Of a stretch of DNA of 64,000 nucleotides, positions 52,891 through 61,281 are shown one piece after another. Position 1 is the stretch's first letter, and each line of letters opens with the position of its first letter. The position numbers were made by a program, and so were the translations under genes. Source of the stretch: Methylomonas koyamae (GTDB taxonomy: Bacteria; Pseudomonadota; Gammaproteobacteria; Methylococcales; Methylomonadaceae); contig NZ_PPPU01000025.1 in the NCBI RefSeq assembly GCF_006483455.1, forward strand, positions 62,001 through 126,000, in the 5' to 3' direction. The notes beneath the pieces were generated by a model. The model was not told the DNA's origin and did not search any database. It saw nothing but the letters and a program-made list of their open reading frames with translations.

Positions 52891-53427
52891 CTATTTTCTG
52901 TTTTTGGAGAATTTTGAAAAATTTCCAAAAGCGAATTCAAGTATTGCTCTAAGGGGGTAGTATTCTTTGTTGTCTATTCCGTTCTTGTTGAGCAGATCGA
53001 AGCGTTTTTTCCGATTAGGATCGTCGTTTGGATAATAAATCATGCTAGGGAAACTGTTCAAAACGGCATATCTGCCACCATGACGCTCCTCATAGTCAAA
53101 CAAAAAAGCATTGAGATTGCATTCATCCTCAAAATGCTTGAGCTTAAAACTGCTAAATTTTTCCGCATATTCTTTCTTGACAATATCCTGCATATCAACA
53201 TCTAGCAAATCCTCCAGCTCAAGCAAACCATTCAGTCCGATTGCGGATTGTCCTTTTATAAATCGACTAAATCCGTTGGGGTTGGTATTGAGAGGGCGGT
53301 AGCCAAGTTTTGATAATACTTGATCCTCCGAAATCCGTTTTTCATTCATGATTTGCCTAATTTTTTCACCGCAATGAGTGGGAGTGATTTTGCTGTTTTC
53401 TCTTCTTATTGATTCTTTATCTGACAT
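52891..53427 (-). CDS. HTH (XRE-like) protein of the AT-rich island
   Basis: 178 residues from the ATG at 53427, with GGTGGTGG before it; a TTG four codons up is possible. Residues about 20-70 (GEKIRQIMNEKRISEDQVLSKLGYRP, then FIKGQSAIGLNGLLELEDLLDV) fit a helix-turn-helix of the Cro/CI kind. The C-terminal half is unrecognised. The chain ends FGNFSKFSKNRK; the -1 frame continues for 140 residues or more, so this may be the short form of a longer protein. Divergent from the small polar protein gene at 53640. Confidence 0.65.
   Translation of the reverse strand: MSDKESIRRENSKITPTHCGEKIRQIMNEKRISEDQVLSKLGYRPLNTNPNGFSRFIKGQSAIGLNGLLELEDLLDVDMQDIVKKEYAEKFSSFKLKHFEDECNLNAFLFDYEERHGGRYAVLNSFPSMIYYPNDDPNRKKRFDLLNKNGIDNKEYYPLRAILEFAFGNFSKFSKNRK
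52918..52924 (-). other. Candidate -1 slippery heptamer A_AAT_TTT
   Basis: In the frame of the HTH gene the bases read GGA AAT TTT TCA, so A-AAT-TTT fits the X_XXY_YYZ pattern of -1 frameshift sites. A slip here enters exactly the frame of the downstream ORF. No downstream stem-loop is obvious. A one-base deletion in this run would look the same. Confidence 0.35.
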
Positions 53428-53452
53428 AACCACCACCAAAAACTGATGAATT

Positions 53453-53466
53453 TTCCAATGTTGGAA
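53453..53466. promoter_or_regulatory. Inverted repeat before the HTH gene, candidate operator
   Basis: TTCCAA-TG-TTGGAA, perfect, 26 bases upstream of the HTH protein start. It could be an autoregulatory site, since it overlaps where this gene's promoter should be. Confidence 0.4.
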
Positions 53467-53546
53467 TTTTATATCAACTGTAGTTATGAGAGGTCAAGTC
53501 TGGCAAGTTAATCAAATATAAGTTATTGATTTAATTAAATAAATCA

Positions 53547-53574
53547 TTGACTTGCGGCGTTTTTTGTTTATTCT
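53547..53574 (+). promoter_or_regulatory. Putative sigma-70 promoter of the small polar protein
   Basis: TTGACT (53547-53552), 16 bases of spacer, TATTCT (53569-53574), 65 bases before the start at 53640. A short palindrome CGTCA-ACGGA-TGACG (53581-53595) follows and could bind a regulator. Confidence 0.4.
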
Positions 53575-53639
53575 ATAAGTCGTCAACGGATGACGTTTTA
53601 AGCAACTGGTAGGGATTTTTAATATTTCGGAGAATAGCT

Positions 53640-53834
53640 ATGAGCGACAACCACTTACTTAATCCATTTAGAAATCATGACGGTAGTACAAGCTGGGAAG
53701 GGCAAAGAAACGCTGGGATTTTCGAATCTCAGCGGGGTTATTCGCCATCGCCACAGCAAAGCTGGGAAAGCCATGATTGCTACCAGAATCGTCTGAATTC
53801 GTATTCTTACGATAGGAATAATCAGAACAAATAA
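53640..53834 (+). CDS. Small polar hypothetical protein (Asn/Ser/Gln-rich)
   Basis: 64 residues with a good ribosome site (CGGAGAAT). No hydrophobic segment and no signal peptide. Rich in Asn, Ser, Gln, Tyr and Arg (SPSPQQSWESHDCYQNRLNSY), with one Cys; probably disordered. No family known to me. The secreted Cys-rich protein gene follows on the same strand, with a hairpin between, so the two may share a transcript. Confidence 0.6.
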   Translation: MSDNHLLNPFRNHDGSTSWEGQRNAGIFESQRGYSPSPQQSWESHDCYQNRLNSYSYDRNNQNK

Positions 53835-53901
53835 AAATAAAAGGGAGGGAGACGGGCGAAGTTGGCCTCGTCATGACCTGCCAGAATATTAAAAAAGTCT
53901 T

Positions 53902-53925
53902 CACCCTCGGCTGTGCCCGAGGGTG
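53902..53925. terminator. Strong hairpin between two island genes
   Basis: CACCCTCGG and CCGAGGGTG form a perfect 9-bp stem with a six-base loop. No T tract follows on the plus strand; six A at 53891-53896 give a T tract on the minus strand. It may be a partial terminator, an attenuator or an mRNA stabiliser between the two plus-strand genes. Confidence 0.45.
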
Positions 53926-53952
53926 ATTCAAATTGATTTTGGAGTTGCCCTT

Positions 53953-54597
53953 ATGAAAAAAATTTTTTCTATCGTTATTTTCTGGATTTTTTTAGTTGAA
54001 ATCGCCGTCTCGGCACCTTATCTATGTCAAGGAAAAGTCAAATCAATTCTCATCGAAGGTCAAGATCAGTCATTGACCGTGTTATTAGATACTCCCGGCT
54101 TTAATCATTGGCGAATATGTCACGTCGATCGAGACTCAGACACGGTTTACTACGATGGTACAAGAGGGTACATTCCCCCAGAAATATGCAATGCTTGGCG
54201 AGCCAGCCTCATGCAGGCGCAATTAACGAAGGCTCCTGTTTACATATCCTTCAATGACACGTTTTCGTGCAATACCCGACCTGACTGGTTTAACGGAACG
54301 CCATACACCGTTGAAATTCAACAGGGGCTGAGTTTCACTGGTCCACAAGGGCCGGCAGGGGCTATGGGACCGCAAGGCCCAGTTGGGCCAACAGTTAAGT
54401 CGCTTGCGAGTTGCACATCTAATCTTCCTCCGAACGCAACTAACCAGTGCTCTTGTGCCGGCAAGACGATAAGCAGAGTGATCAATCAGGTGAGTTGCAG
54501 CGTAACTGCAGAAACAGGTTCATGTACTGGCGTCGGTTTAAGCGAAAACGGCATTTTGAAGCGTGCAGCCAGTTGCTGTTCATGCGTGGCTAGTTAA
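53953..54597 (+). CDS. Secreted Cys-rich protein with collagen-like segment
   Basis: 214 residues from the ATG at 53953, with GGAG nine bases before it. Signal peptide to about residue 20. The chain has 12 Cys; nothing like a known catalytic domain. Residues 130-147 read as six collagen-like triplets (GPQ GPA GAM GPQ GPV GPT), then a Cys-rich C-terminus ending in CCSC. This points to an extracellular, disulfide-bonded, possibly trimeric structure. AT-rich codon use differs from the core genome, suggesting transfer. Confidence 0.7.
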   Translation: MKKIFSIVIFWIFLVEIAVSAPYLCQGKVKSILIEGQDQSLTVLLDTPGFNHWRICHVDRDSDTVYYDGTRGYIPPEICNAWRASLMQAQLTKAPVYISFNDTFSCNTRPDWFNGTPYTVEIQQGLSFTGPQGPAGAMGPQGPVGPTVKSLASCTSNLPPNATNQCSCAGKTISRVINQVSCSVTAETGSCTGVGLSENGILKRAASCCSCVAS

Positions 54598-54618
54598 TAC
54601 TGCTATAGGGGGATAAAA

Positions 54619-54696
54619 ATGAGTATTGGACCGATTATTACGGCCAACCGATTTGTCAGCAAACAATGCTTTTTCTTTAACCTATCAGCTCGCTAG
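54619..54696 (+). pseudogene. Short ORF apparently cut by a REP element
   Basis: A strong ribosome site (AGGGGGA) precedes ATG at 54619, and 25 codons follow (MSIGPIITANRFVSKQCFFF and five more). The stop TAG lies at the first bases of the REP element (54694). A start this good with so short a product suggests the original gene was truncated when the repeat entered. Confidence 0.35.
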
Positions 54697-54776
54697 GATG
54701 CGGTAAACAACGTGCACCGAATCGTTCGCGATTGGTGCGGTTCGTAAATTCACCACACCCTACGCCTGCTTTTGGC
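54694..54776 (-). repeat. Long REP/BIME-like repeat, copy 2 (inverted)
   Basis: Read on the minus strand it runs from GCCAAAAGCAGGCG to CGCATCCTA and matches the copy at 18296-18379 at roughly nine of ten positions. It marks the right border of the AT-rich island. The 197 bases after it, up to the HlyD gene, hold no gene I can see. Confidence 0.8.
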
Positions 54777-54973
54777 TAGATATTCGCCATTAACACTTTT
54801 ATTCCATTCGGCGGCTAATGGCCGTTACGAGCCAAGTACCGATTTCCCCGAGTATGGGGCGGACTGATCTCAAACGGGTGCCAGCTTGCCTGTGGGCAAC
54901 CCACCGGCGTCTTAACCCGGACTCGGCCATTGGCTATACTGCAGGCTTCAGGACAACTGGCGGGTAGCGGAGC

Positions 54974-56002
54974 GTGGCGACGAAACGAAGGTTGGCGATT
55001 ATCGGTGCGTTACTCGCGGTTGGCGCAGTCGGCCTGGGCTGGCAGGCCAGCCGAAACGGCGGCGATCCGGATGTGTTGCTGCTGCACGGCAATATCGATA
55101 TCCGCCAGGTCGAGTTGAGTTTTCGCGACCCGGAGCGGATCGAGCGGGTCGAGGTGCAGGAGGGCGAGCGGGTCGAGCGCGGCCAGCTGTTGGCGACGCA
55201 AGCGCTGGAACGTTTTCAATATGCCAAGGATCAGGCGGCGGCGACGCTGGCCGTGCGCCAACACCAGCTCGACAAGCTATTGCACGGCTCCCGGCCGCAG
55301 GAAATTCGCAAAGCCGGTAACGATGTCAAAGCCGCCGAAGCCGCCGTGGTGCTGGCGGAAAAAGAGTTGGCCCGCTTGAAAACCCTGGTGGCGCGCAAAC
55401 TCAGTTCCGTAGAGTCGGTGGATCGGGCCAAGGCCCAATACGACTCGGCGCGGGAGTCGCTGCACGCCTTGCAGCAGCAGTACGCATTGGCCGAGATCGG
55501 ACCGCGGCGCGAGGATATCCGGGCGGCCCAAGCCCAGGTCGAGGCCGACCGCGCCGCGCTGCAACTGGCGGAAAAAGCCTGGACCGACGCCCATTTGTAC
55601 GCACCGCAGACCGGCGTCGTCCAAAACCGCATCCTGGAACCGGGCGACATGGCCGGCCCGCAGACGCCGGTGTTGACCCTGGCCCTGCCGGAGCCGCTGT
55701 GGGCCAGAACCTATCTGGCCGAAACCGATCTGGGCAAGGTCCGCCCCGGAGCGCCGGCCAGCGTCTACAGCGACAGCTTTCCCGGTAAGGCTTATCCCGG
55801 CTGGGTGGGCTATATCTCGCCGACCGCCGAATTCACGCCCAAAAGCGTCGAAACCAGCGAACTGCGCACCAGCCTGGTCTACCAGATCCGGGTATTCGTC
55901 TGCGATAGCCAGGACCAGTTGCGCTTGGGGATGCCGGTCAGCGTGACGATCGATACCCGGCAGCAACCGCTGGCGCAACCGGGCTGCGGCCCGCGGCCGT
56001 GA
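54974..56002 (+). CDS. HlyD/YbhG-type membrane fusion protein
   Basis: 342 residues from a GTG at 54974. One N-terminal membrane anchor (about 7-24), a lipoyl-like region (DVLLLHGNIDIRQVELSFRDPERIERVEVQEGERVERGQLLA), a long coiled-coil hairpin with HGSRPQEI, and the beta-barrel ending LRLGMPVSVTIDTRQQ. It bridges the inner-membrane ABC transporter to an outer-membrane channel. It overlaps the ATPase gene by four bases (GTGA), the first gene of a four-gene operon. Confidence 0.9.
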   Translation: MATKRRLAIIGALLAVGAVGLGWQASRNGGDPDVLLLHGNIDIRQVELSFRDPERIERVEVQEGERVERGQLLATQALERFQYAKDQAAATLAVRQHQLDKLLHGSRPQEIRKAGNDVKAAEAAVVLAEKELARLKTLVARKLSSVESVDRAKAQYDSARESLHALQQQYALAEIGPRREDIRAAQAQVEADRAALQLAEKAWTDAHLYAPQTGVVQNRILEPGDMAGPQTPVLTLALPEPLWARTYLAETDLGKVRPGAPASVYSDSFPGKAYPGWVGYISPTAEFTPKSVETSELRTSLVYQIRVFVCDSQDQLRLGMPVSVTIDTRQQPLAQPGCGPRP

Positions 56003-57762
56003 ACCAATCCGCTAGTGCCTGCGCGCTGCGCTTTGCTGCGGTCAGCAAGGCGTTTGCCGATACCGGCCCGGCCCTGCGCGACATCGACCTGGCTTTGCCG
56101 GTCGGCGGCATCACGGCGCTGGTCGGACCCGACGGCGCCGGCAAAACCACGTTGCTACGTTTGGCTGCCGGTTTGCTGCTGCCCGACCGCGGCCGCATCG
56201 AAAGCTTTGGTTTGGATAGCATCACGGCCGGCGGCCAGTTGCACAGTCTGATCGGCTACATGCCGCAGCGCTTCGGCCTCTATGAAGACCTCAGCGTGCA
56301 GGAGAACCTGCAACTGTATGCCGATCTGTACGGCATTGCGCAAACCGAGCGCCAAAGCCGCTTCGCCGATTTGATGCGGATGACCAATCTGGCCAAGTTC
56401 GGCGAGCGACTGGCCGGCCGCTTGTCCGGCGGGATGAAGCAAAAGCTGGGCTTGGCCTGCACTTTATTGAACCGGCCGCGGCTGCTGCTACTGGACGAAC
56501 CGTCGGTCGGCGTCGATCCGCTGTCGCGCCGCGAGTTGTGGCAGATCATCGCCACGCTGGTGGCAGAATTCGGCACCACGGTATTGCTCAGCACCGCTTA
56601 CATGGACGAAGCCGAACGCTGCCAGCGGGTGGTGTTGCTGGATCGCGGCGAAATCCTGCACCAGGACGCGCCGGCCGCATTCCACGCACTGGCCGGGGAT
56701 TGCAGTTTCCTACTGTCCAGCCCCCGCAGTTCGAACCGGGCCTTGCAACAACGCTTGGCGGCGCACCCCGACGTGGTCGACAGCGTCGTGCAAAGCGGTG
56801 CGGTACGCACCGTGGTCAGGCCGGGTAGCCGGCCGGATTGGTCCAAGTTGTTTCCGGGCGCCGAAACCTTGATCGCCCGGCCGGTGGCGCCGCGTTTGGA
56901 GGATGCCTTTATTTTGTTGCTGACCCGGTGCCACAGCAGCCTAGCGGATGCGGAGACGGTTTGTTTCAACCCTCACGGCGCGGGCGCCAAACTCGGCGGC
57001 AGCCGGACTCCTGTGATCGAGGTCGATCAGGTCGACCGCTGGTTCGGCCGGTTCCAGGCCGTGAAAAAATTGTCGTTTCAGGTCGGCCGCGGCGAAATCT
57101 TCGGTTTGTTAGGCGCCAACGGCGCCGGCAAGACCACGACCTTCCGCATGCTGTGCGGTCTGCTGCCGGCCAGCAACGGCACCTTGCAGGTGGCCGGGCT
57201 GGATTTGCGCCGCGCCGCCTCGCAAGCCAGAGCCCGGCTGGGCTACATGTCGCAAAAATTCTCGCTGTACGGCCAATTGTCGGTCCGGCAGAACCTGGAG
57301 TTTTTCAGCCAGGCCTACGGCCTGCACCAGGGCCGGCGCCGGGAACGGATCGATTGGGCGGTGGGCCAATTCGGCTTGCAAGCCTTTCTGGAGCATAACA
57401 GCGCCGATCTGCCCTTGGGCTACAAGCAGCGCTTGGCGTTGGCCTGCGCCTTGATGCACGAGCCGGAAATCCTGTTTTTGGACGAACCCACTTCCGGCAT
57501 CGACCCGCTGGCGCGGCGCGAATTCTGGGCCAGGATCAATCAATTGGCGGCGCAGGGCGTGACGATTCTGGTTACGACCCATTTCATGGAAGAAGCCGAA
57601 TATTGCGACCGCTTGCTGATCATGCGCGAAGGCGACATTCTGGCGGCCGGCACGCCGGCCGAGATCAAACAGCGCAGCCAGGCCGGCGGCGCAGAGCCGG
57701 TAACGACGATGGAAGAGGCCTTTATCCGGCTGGTCGAAGCCGGCGGCGAGGCCGGCGGATGA
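55999..57762 (+). CDS. Duplicated ABC transporter ATPase, YbhF type
   Basis: 587 residues, two ATPase domains in one chain. First: Walker A GPDGAGKTT (about residue 46), signature LSGGMKQ, Walker B LLLLDEPSVGVDP. Second: Walker A GANGAGKTT (about 375), Walker B ILFLDEPTSGIDPLARRE, with the degenerate signature LPLGYKQR. Starts with GTG overlapping the HlyD stop. It powers export by the two permeases that follow. Confidence 0.93.
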   Translation: MNQSASACALRFAAVSKAFADTGPALRDIDLALPVGGITALVGPDGAGKTTLLRLAAGLLLPDRGRIESFGLDSITAGGQLHSLIGYMPQRFGLYEDLSVQENLQLYADLYGIAQTERQSRFADLMRMTNLAKFGERLAGRLSGGMKQKLGLACTLLNRPRLLLLDEPSVGVDPLSRRELWQIIATLVAEFGTTVLLSTAYMDEAERCQRVVLLDRGEILHQDAPAAFHALAGDCSFLLSSPRSSNRALQQRLAAHPDVVDSVVQSGAVRTVVRPGSRPDWSKLFPGAETLIARPVAPRLEDAFILLLTRCHSSLADAETVCFNPHGAGAKLGGSRTPVIEVDQVDRWFGRFQAVKKLSFQVGRGEIFGLLGANGAGKTTTFRMLCGLLPASNGTLQVAGLDLRRAASQARARLGYMSQKFSLYGQLSVRQNLEFFSQAYGLHQGRRRERIDWAVGQFGLQAFLEHNSADLPLGYKQRLALACALMHEPEILFLDEPTSGIDPLARREFWARINQLAAQGVTILVTTHFMEEAEYCDRLLIMREGDILAAGTPAEIKQRSQAGGAEPVTTMEEAFIRLVEAGGEAGG

Positions 57763-58880
57763 GCGGTTTCGGTTTGCGTTTGCGCGGTTTGATGCGCAAG
57801 GAGTTCCTGCAAGTCTGGCGCGACCCCAGCAGTCTGGCGATTGCCTTCGCGATGCCGGTGTTTCTGCTGTTGCTGTTCGGCTATGGAGTATCGCTGGATG
57901 CCAAGCAGGTGCCTATCGGTCTGGTCATCGAGCAAAGCTCGCCGGCCGCGCGCGAATTTGCCGGCGGCTTCGCGCAGTCCGACTATTTCGCGCCGCGCTA
58001 TTTCGCCAATCTGCACGAGGCGGAAGCGGCTTTGCTGGCGCGGCAGATCAACGGCATCGTCCATTTGCAAAGCGATTTCGCCCGGCGTTTGCAAACCAAT
58101 GCGCCGGCACCGATTCAAGTGATTCTGAACGGCGTCGACGCCAATACCGCCAGGCTGGTGTCCGGTTATGTGCAGGGCGTGTGGGACAAATGGCTCGGCG
58201 TCCACGCCGAACACAGCGGCCGGACGGTAAACCGGCCGGTGCAGATGGAAGCGCGGATCTGGTTCAATAGCGCGTTGCGCAGCCGCAATTTTCTGGTGCC
58301 GGGCTTGATCGCCGTGATCATGACCCTGATCGGCGCCTTGTTGACCGCATTGGTGGTGGCGCGGGAATGGGAGCGCGGCACGATGGAAGCCTTGATTTCG
58401 ACGCCGGTGACGGTGCGCGAAGTGCTGCTGGGCAAACTGTTGCCGTATTACCTGTTGGGTATGGGCGGCATGTTGTTGTCGATCGGCATGGCGGTGTTTT
58501 TGTTTCAGGTGCCGCTGGCCGGCTCGCTGTGGGTGTTGCTGCTGGCCGGCACCTTGTTTTTGCTGGCGGCCTTGGGCATGGGCCTGTTGATTTCGATTGC
58601 CGCCAAAAACCAGTTCGTCGCCGGCCAGATCGCGATTATCGTTACCTTTCTGCCGGCGTTTATCCTGTCCGGCTTTATATTCAATATCGACAGCATGCCG
58701 CCGGCGGTGCAACTGATCACGCATCTGGTCGCGGCGCGCTATTTCGTGGCTATTTTGCAGACCGTGTTCCTGGCCGGCGACGTCTGGGAGGTGATTCTGC
58801 CCAATGCCCTGGCCTTGTTGGTGATGGCCGCGGCCTTTCTGGCCCTGGCCCTGTGGCGCGCGCCGCGCCGCTTGGAGTAA
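57759..58880 (+). CDS. ABC-2 type permease, YbhS-like
   Basis: 373 residues from the ATG at 57759, which overlaps the ATPase stop (ATGA). One N-terminal helix, a large extracytoplasmic domain (about 45-180), then five hydrophobic helices, with the motif EWERGTMEALISTPV before the second one. Same order as ybhS in E. coli. The exported substrate cannot be told. Confidence 0.92.
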   Translation: MSGFGLRLRGLMRKEFLQVWRDPSSLAIAFAMPVFLLLLFGYGVSLDAKQVPIGLVIEQSSPAAREFAGGFAQSDYFAPRYFANLHEAEAALLARQINGIVHLQSDFARRLQTNAPAPIQVILNGVDANTARLVSGYVQGVWDKWLGVHAEHSGRTVNRPVQMEARIWFNSALRSRNFLVPGLIAVIMTLIGALLTALVVAREWERGTMEALISTPVTVREVLLGKLLPYYLLGMGGMLLSIGMAVFLFQVPLAGSLWVLLLAGTLFLLAALGMGLLISIAAKNQFVAGQIAIIVTFLPAFILSGFIFNIDSMPPAVQLITHLVAARYFVAILQTVFLAGDVWEVILPNALALLVMAAAFLALALWRAPRRLE

Positions 58881-58883
58881 GCG

Positions 58884-59996
58884 ATGTGGTGGCGGGTTTA
58901 TGCCTTGTTGGCTAAAGAATTTTTGAATTTGCTGCGCGACAAGAAAAGCCGCTTCGTGCTGATCGTGCCGCCGCTGGTGCAATTGTTCGTGCTTAGCTAC
59001 GCCGCCACCTTCGATCTGAACCAGATGCCGATTGCGATTTACAACGAAGACAGCGGACAAGCGGCGCGGGATTTGATCGCCCGCTTTACCGGTGCGCCGG
59101 CCTTCCGCGAAGAGCTGCGGATTACCCGGCAGGAGCAGATCGCTGCCGCGCTGGACAGCAGGCGGGTGTTGCTGGTGTTGCACATCGGCCGCAATTTCAG
59201 CCGCGATCTGCTCGGCGGGCACCAGCCGGCCAGTCTGCAAGTGTTGCTGGACGGGCGCGATTCGAATACCGCGCAGATTGCCCAGGGTTATCTGCGTTCG
59301 GTATTGAGCCGGTTCAACAACGACTGGGCGGCCGGCCGCGGCCAGGCCGGGCCGCCGGCGGAACTGGTGGTGCGGGCCTGGTTCAACCCCAATCTGGAAA
59401 GCCGCTGGTTTATCGTGCCGGGCATCGTCGGCCTGCTGACCCTGGTGGTGACGATGACGGTCTCGGCCTTGTCGGTGGCGCGGGAGCGGGAGCAGGGCAC
59501 CTTTGACCAACTGCTGGTGACGCCGTTTACCCCGACCGAGATTCTGTTGGGCAAGGCGATACCTGGCCTGATCATCGGCGTGCTGGAGGCCTCGCTCAGT
59601 ATCTTTTTTGCCGTGTTCTGGTTCCGGGTGCCGTTGCTGGGCAGCCTGCCGGCGCTGTATCTGGGGATCGTGTTGTACGTGTTTTCGGTGATCGGCGTCG
59701 GCCTGATGATTTCGTCGCTGTCGCTGACCCAGCAACAGGGCCTGCTCGGCGGTTTTCTGGTGATCGTGCCCGGCGTGATTTTGTCCGGCTACGCCACGCC
59801 GATCGAAAACATGCCCGAGCTGGTGCAGCATTTCACGCTGATCAACCCGCTGCGCTATTTTCTGGTCATCATCCGCGGCGTGTTTCTGCAAGGCTTGCAG
59901 ACCGCCGACTTGCTTGACCAATACTGGCCGCTGGCGATCATCGGCCTGTTCTGTCTGAGCTGCGCCGGCTGGTTGTTTCGCAAGCGCTTGTATTGA
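58884..59996 (+). CDS. ABC-2 type permease, YbhR-like
   Basis: 370 residues, starting three bases after the first permease ends. Same layout as its neighbour, with REREQGTFDQLLVTPFTPTEILLGKAIPG. It probably forms a heterodimer with the preceding permease. Drug or lipid export is typical; the substrate is unknown. No outer-membrane channel gene is visible next to it. Confidence 0.92.
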   Translation: MWWRVYALLAKEFLNLLRDKKSRFVLIVPPLVQLFVLSYAATFDLNQMPIAIYNEDSGQAARDLIARFTGAPAFREELRITRQEQIAAALDSRRVLLVLHIGRNFSRDLLGGHQPASLQVLLDGRDSNTAQIAQGYLRSVLSRFNNDWAAGRGQAGPPAELVVRAWFNPNLESRWFIVPGIVGLLTLVVTMTVSALSVAREREQGTFDQLLVTPFTPTEILLGKAIPGLIIGVLEASLSIFFAVFWFRVPLLGSLPALYLGIVLYVFSVIGVGLMISSLSLTQQQGLLGGFLVIVPGVILSGYATPIENMPELVQHFTLINPLRYFLVIIRGVFLQGLQTADLLDQYWPLAIIGLFCLSCAGWLFRKRLY

Positions 59997-60600
59997 GCTG
60001 CGCCGGAGAGGGTAAACGCTACTACCGTTCGCGTTGCGCTGGTCTCAGCGCAAGCAGTCTTTTGCCGGGCGCACGGGAAAAACTCCCGAACTCGGTCAAG
60101 AACGCATTGATTCTGGAATTCGGGAGGATTTCCTGAGCGATGGAGTAAGACAATGGATTCGCGTCGTATCTGCGACCAATTCGGCCAGTTTGGATATCGA
60201 ATCAACTCCCGTTTGATGCCGGCCCTAGCGGATTGGGGGACTCGCCGGCAGCCAAGGTGTGCCCGGCGCAGGGTGTAATTAGGCGCCGCGTAGAGGCTGC
60301 GAAAACGTCCGCTGCAAATATTGAATTTAGTTTTCGGAAACCGGTCGGCTAATGTCGAGTGGACTGGAGCGGCATGGATGTCGCCACGCAAGGATGCGTT
60401 TTTTATCGGCCTGCGGCCGCTAAACTTTCTGAAATCGGACCGGCCTCGACGCTTCGTCCGCCTTACGGAAGCCAACTCCCGCCAATTGCACGTTAATATC
60501 GGCCGATAAGCCGTTCCGCTGCCAATTCATCGGCATAACGCATACAATTTCCGCTGGTCTAGAACCTGAATTTGTCCCTCTTTCTCGTCAAGGAGATGCC
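59997..60600. other. Intergenic, no gene seen
   Basis: 604 bases between the exporter operon and the LuxR gene. Short frames occur on both strands but none has a ribosome site or recognisable domain. It should contain the promoter of the LuxR gene. Confidence 0.4.
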
Positions 60601-61227
60601 GTGCCCATCCGTTTGTTGATGGTACAGTCCGCGTTATTTGACTATCCGATCGATGCCGGCGTGTTAGCCGAGCTTGGCGTGCAACTGGCGTTTGCGCCTT
60701 GTGCCGATTTGAGCCAAAGTGACACGCGCGGTTGCTTGCAAGCAGATGTGGTAGCGTTTGCCGACCGGGCGGGGCTTGGTGTCGAACAACAAGTGGCTGA
60801 GATGCGCAAACTGGCTCCCGATTGTCGGGCATTGATCGTGTCGGGTGTTAGCGGCAGCCGGGCCTTGGCCTACCTGCAGGCTGGCGTGGTTGGAGTCGCC
60901 GATTTCGGTACGGATACGCAACGTCTGGCCGAAATAGCCCATCGAGTTCAGGGCGGGGCCTATTATCTGGACCCGGATATCGCCCAAGTCTTGGCGATCC
61001 GCCACGTCAAGCGCTTGTTGGAGCCGTTCAACGCATTGAGCTCGCGCGAGTTCGACGTGTTTTGCATGTTGGCCGAGGGATTTGCCTTGCAAGACATCGC
61101 CGAGCAGTTGGGCATCAGTTCCAAGACCGTTTCCAACTGTCAGACCTCGTTGAAGCTGAAACTTGGCTTGGACGGTCGGGACACGATGAAAAAATTTGCC
61201 GAAAGCCATGGCTTGATCTCGGGTTGA
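60601..61227 (+). CDS. LuxR-type regulator with degenerate receiver domain
   Basis: 208 residues from a GTG at 60601, with AAGGAG nearby upstream. The first 120 look like a receiver fold, but the acidic pair after the first strand is missing (RLLMVQSALFDYPID in place of DDH) and the phospho-site region reads ADVVAFADRAGLG. It is likely a pseudo-receiver that does not depend on phosphorylation. The C-terminal HTH is intact (LSSREFDVFCMLAEGFALQDIAEQLGISSKTVSN). The nearest well-known relatives are GacA/UvrY-type regulators. No partner kinase in the window. Confidence 0.8.
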   Translation: MPIRLLMVQSALFDYPIDAGVLAELGVQLAFAPCADLSQSDTRGCLQADVVAFADRAGLGVEQQVAEMRKLAPDCRALIVSGVSGSRALAYLQAGVVGVADFGTDTQRLAEIAHRVQGGAYYLDPDIAQVLAIRHVKRLLEPFNALSSREFDVFCMLAEGFALQDIAEQLGISSKTVSNCQTSLKLKLGLDGRDTMKKFAESHGLISG

Positions 61228-61281
61228 AGGGTATGATTCCCGTCGTTCGGGAATTTTTCCTTTTTTTATGTGAGGTGAGTT

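Noticed and set aside
57540-59921. A 793-codon minus-strand frame rich in Gln, His and Arg
   Set aside because: Antisense of the ABC permease genes; composition is that of a codon shadow, not a protein.
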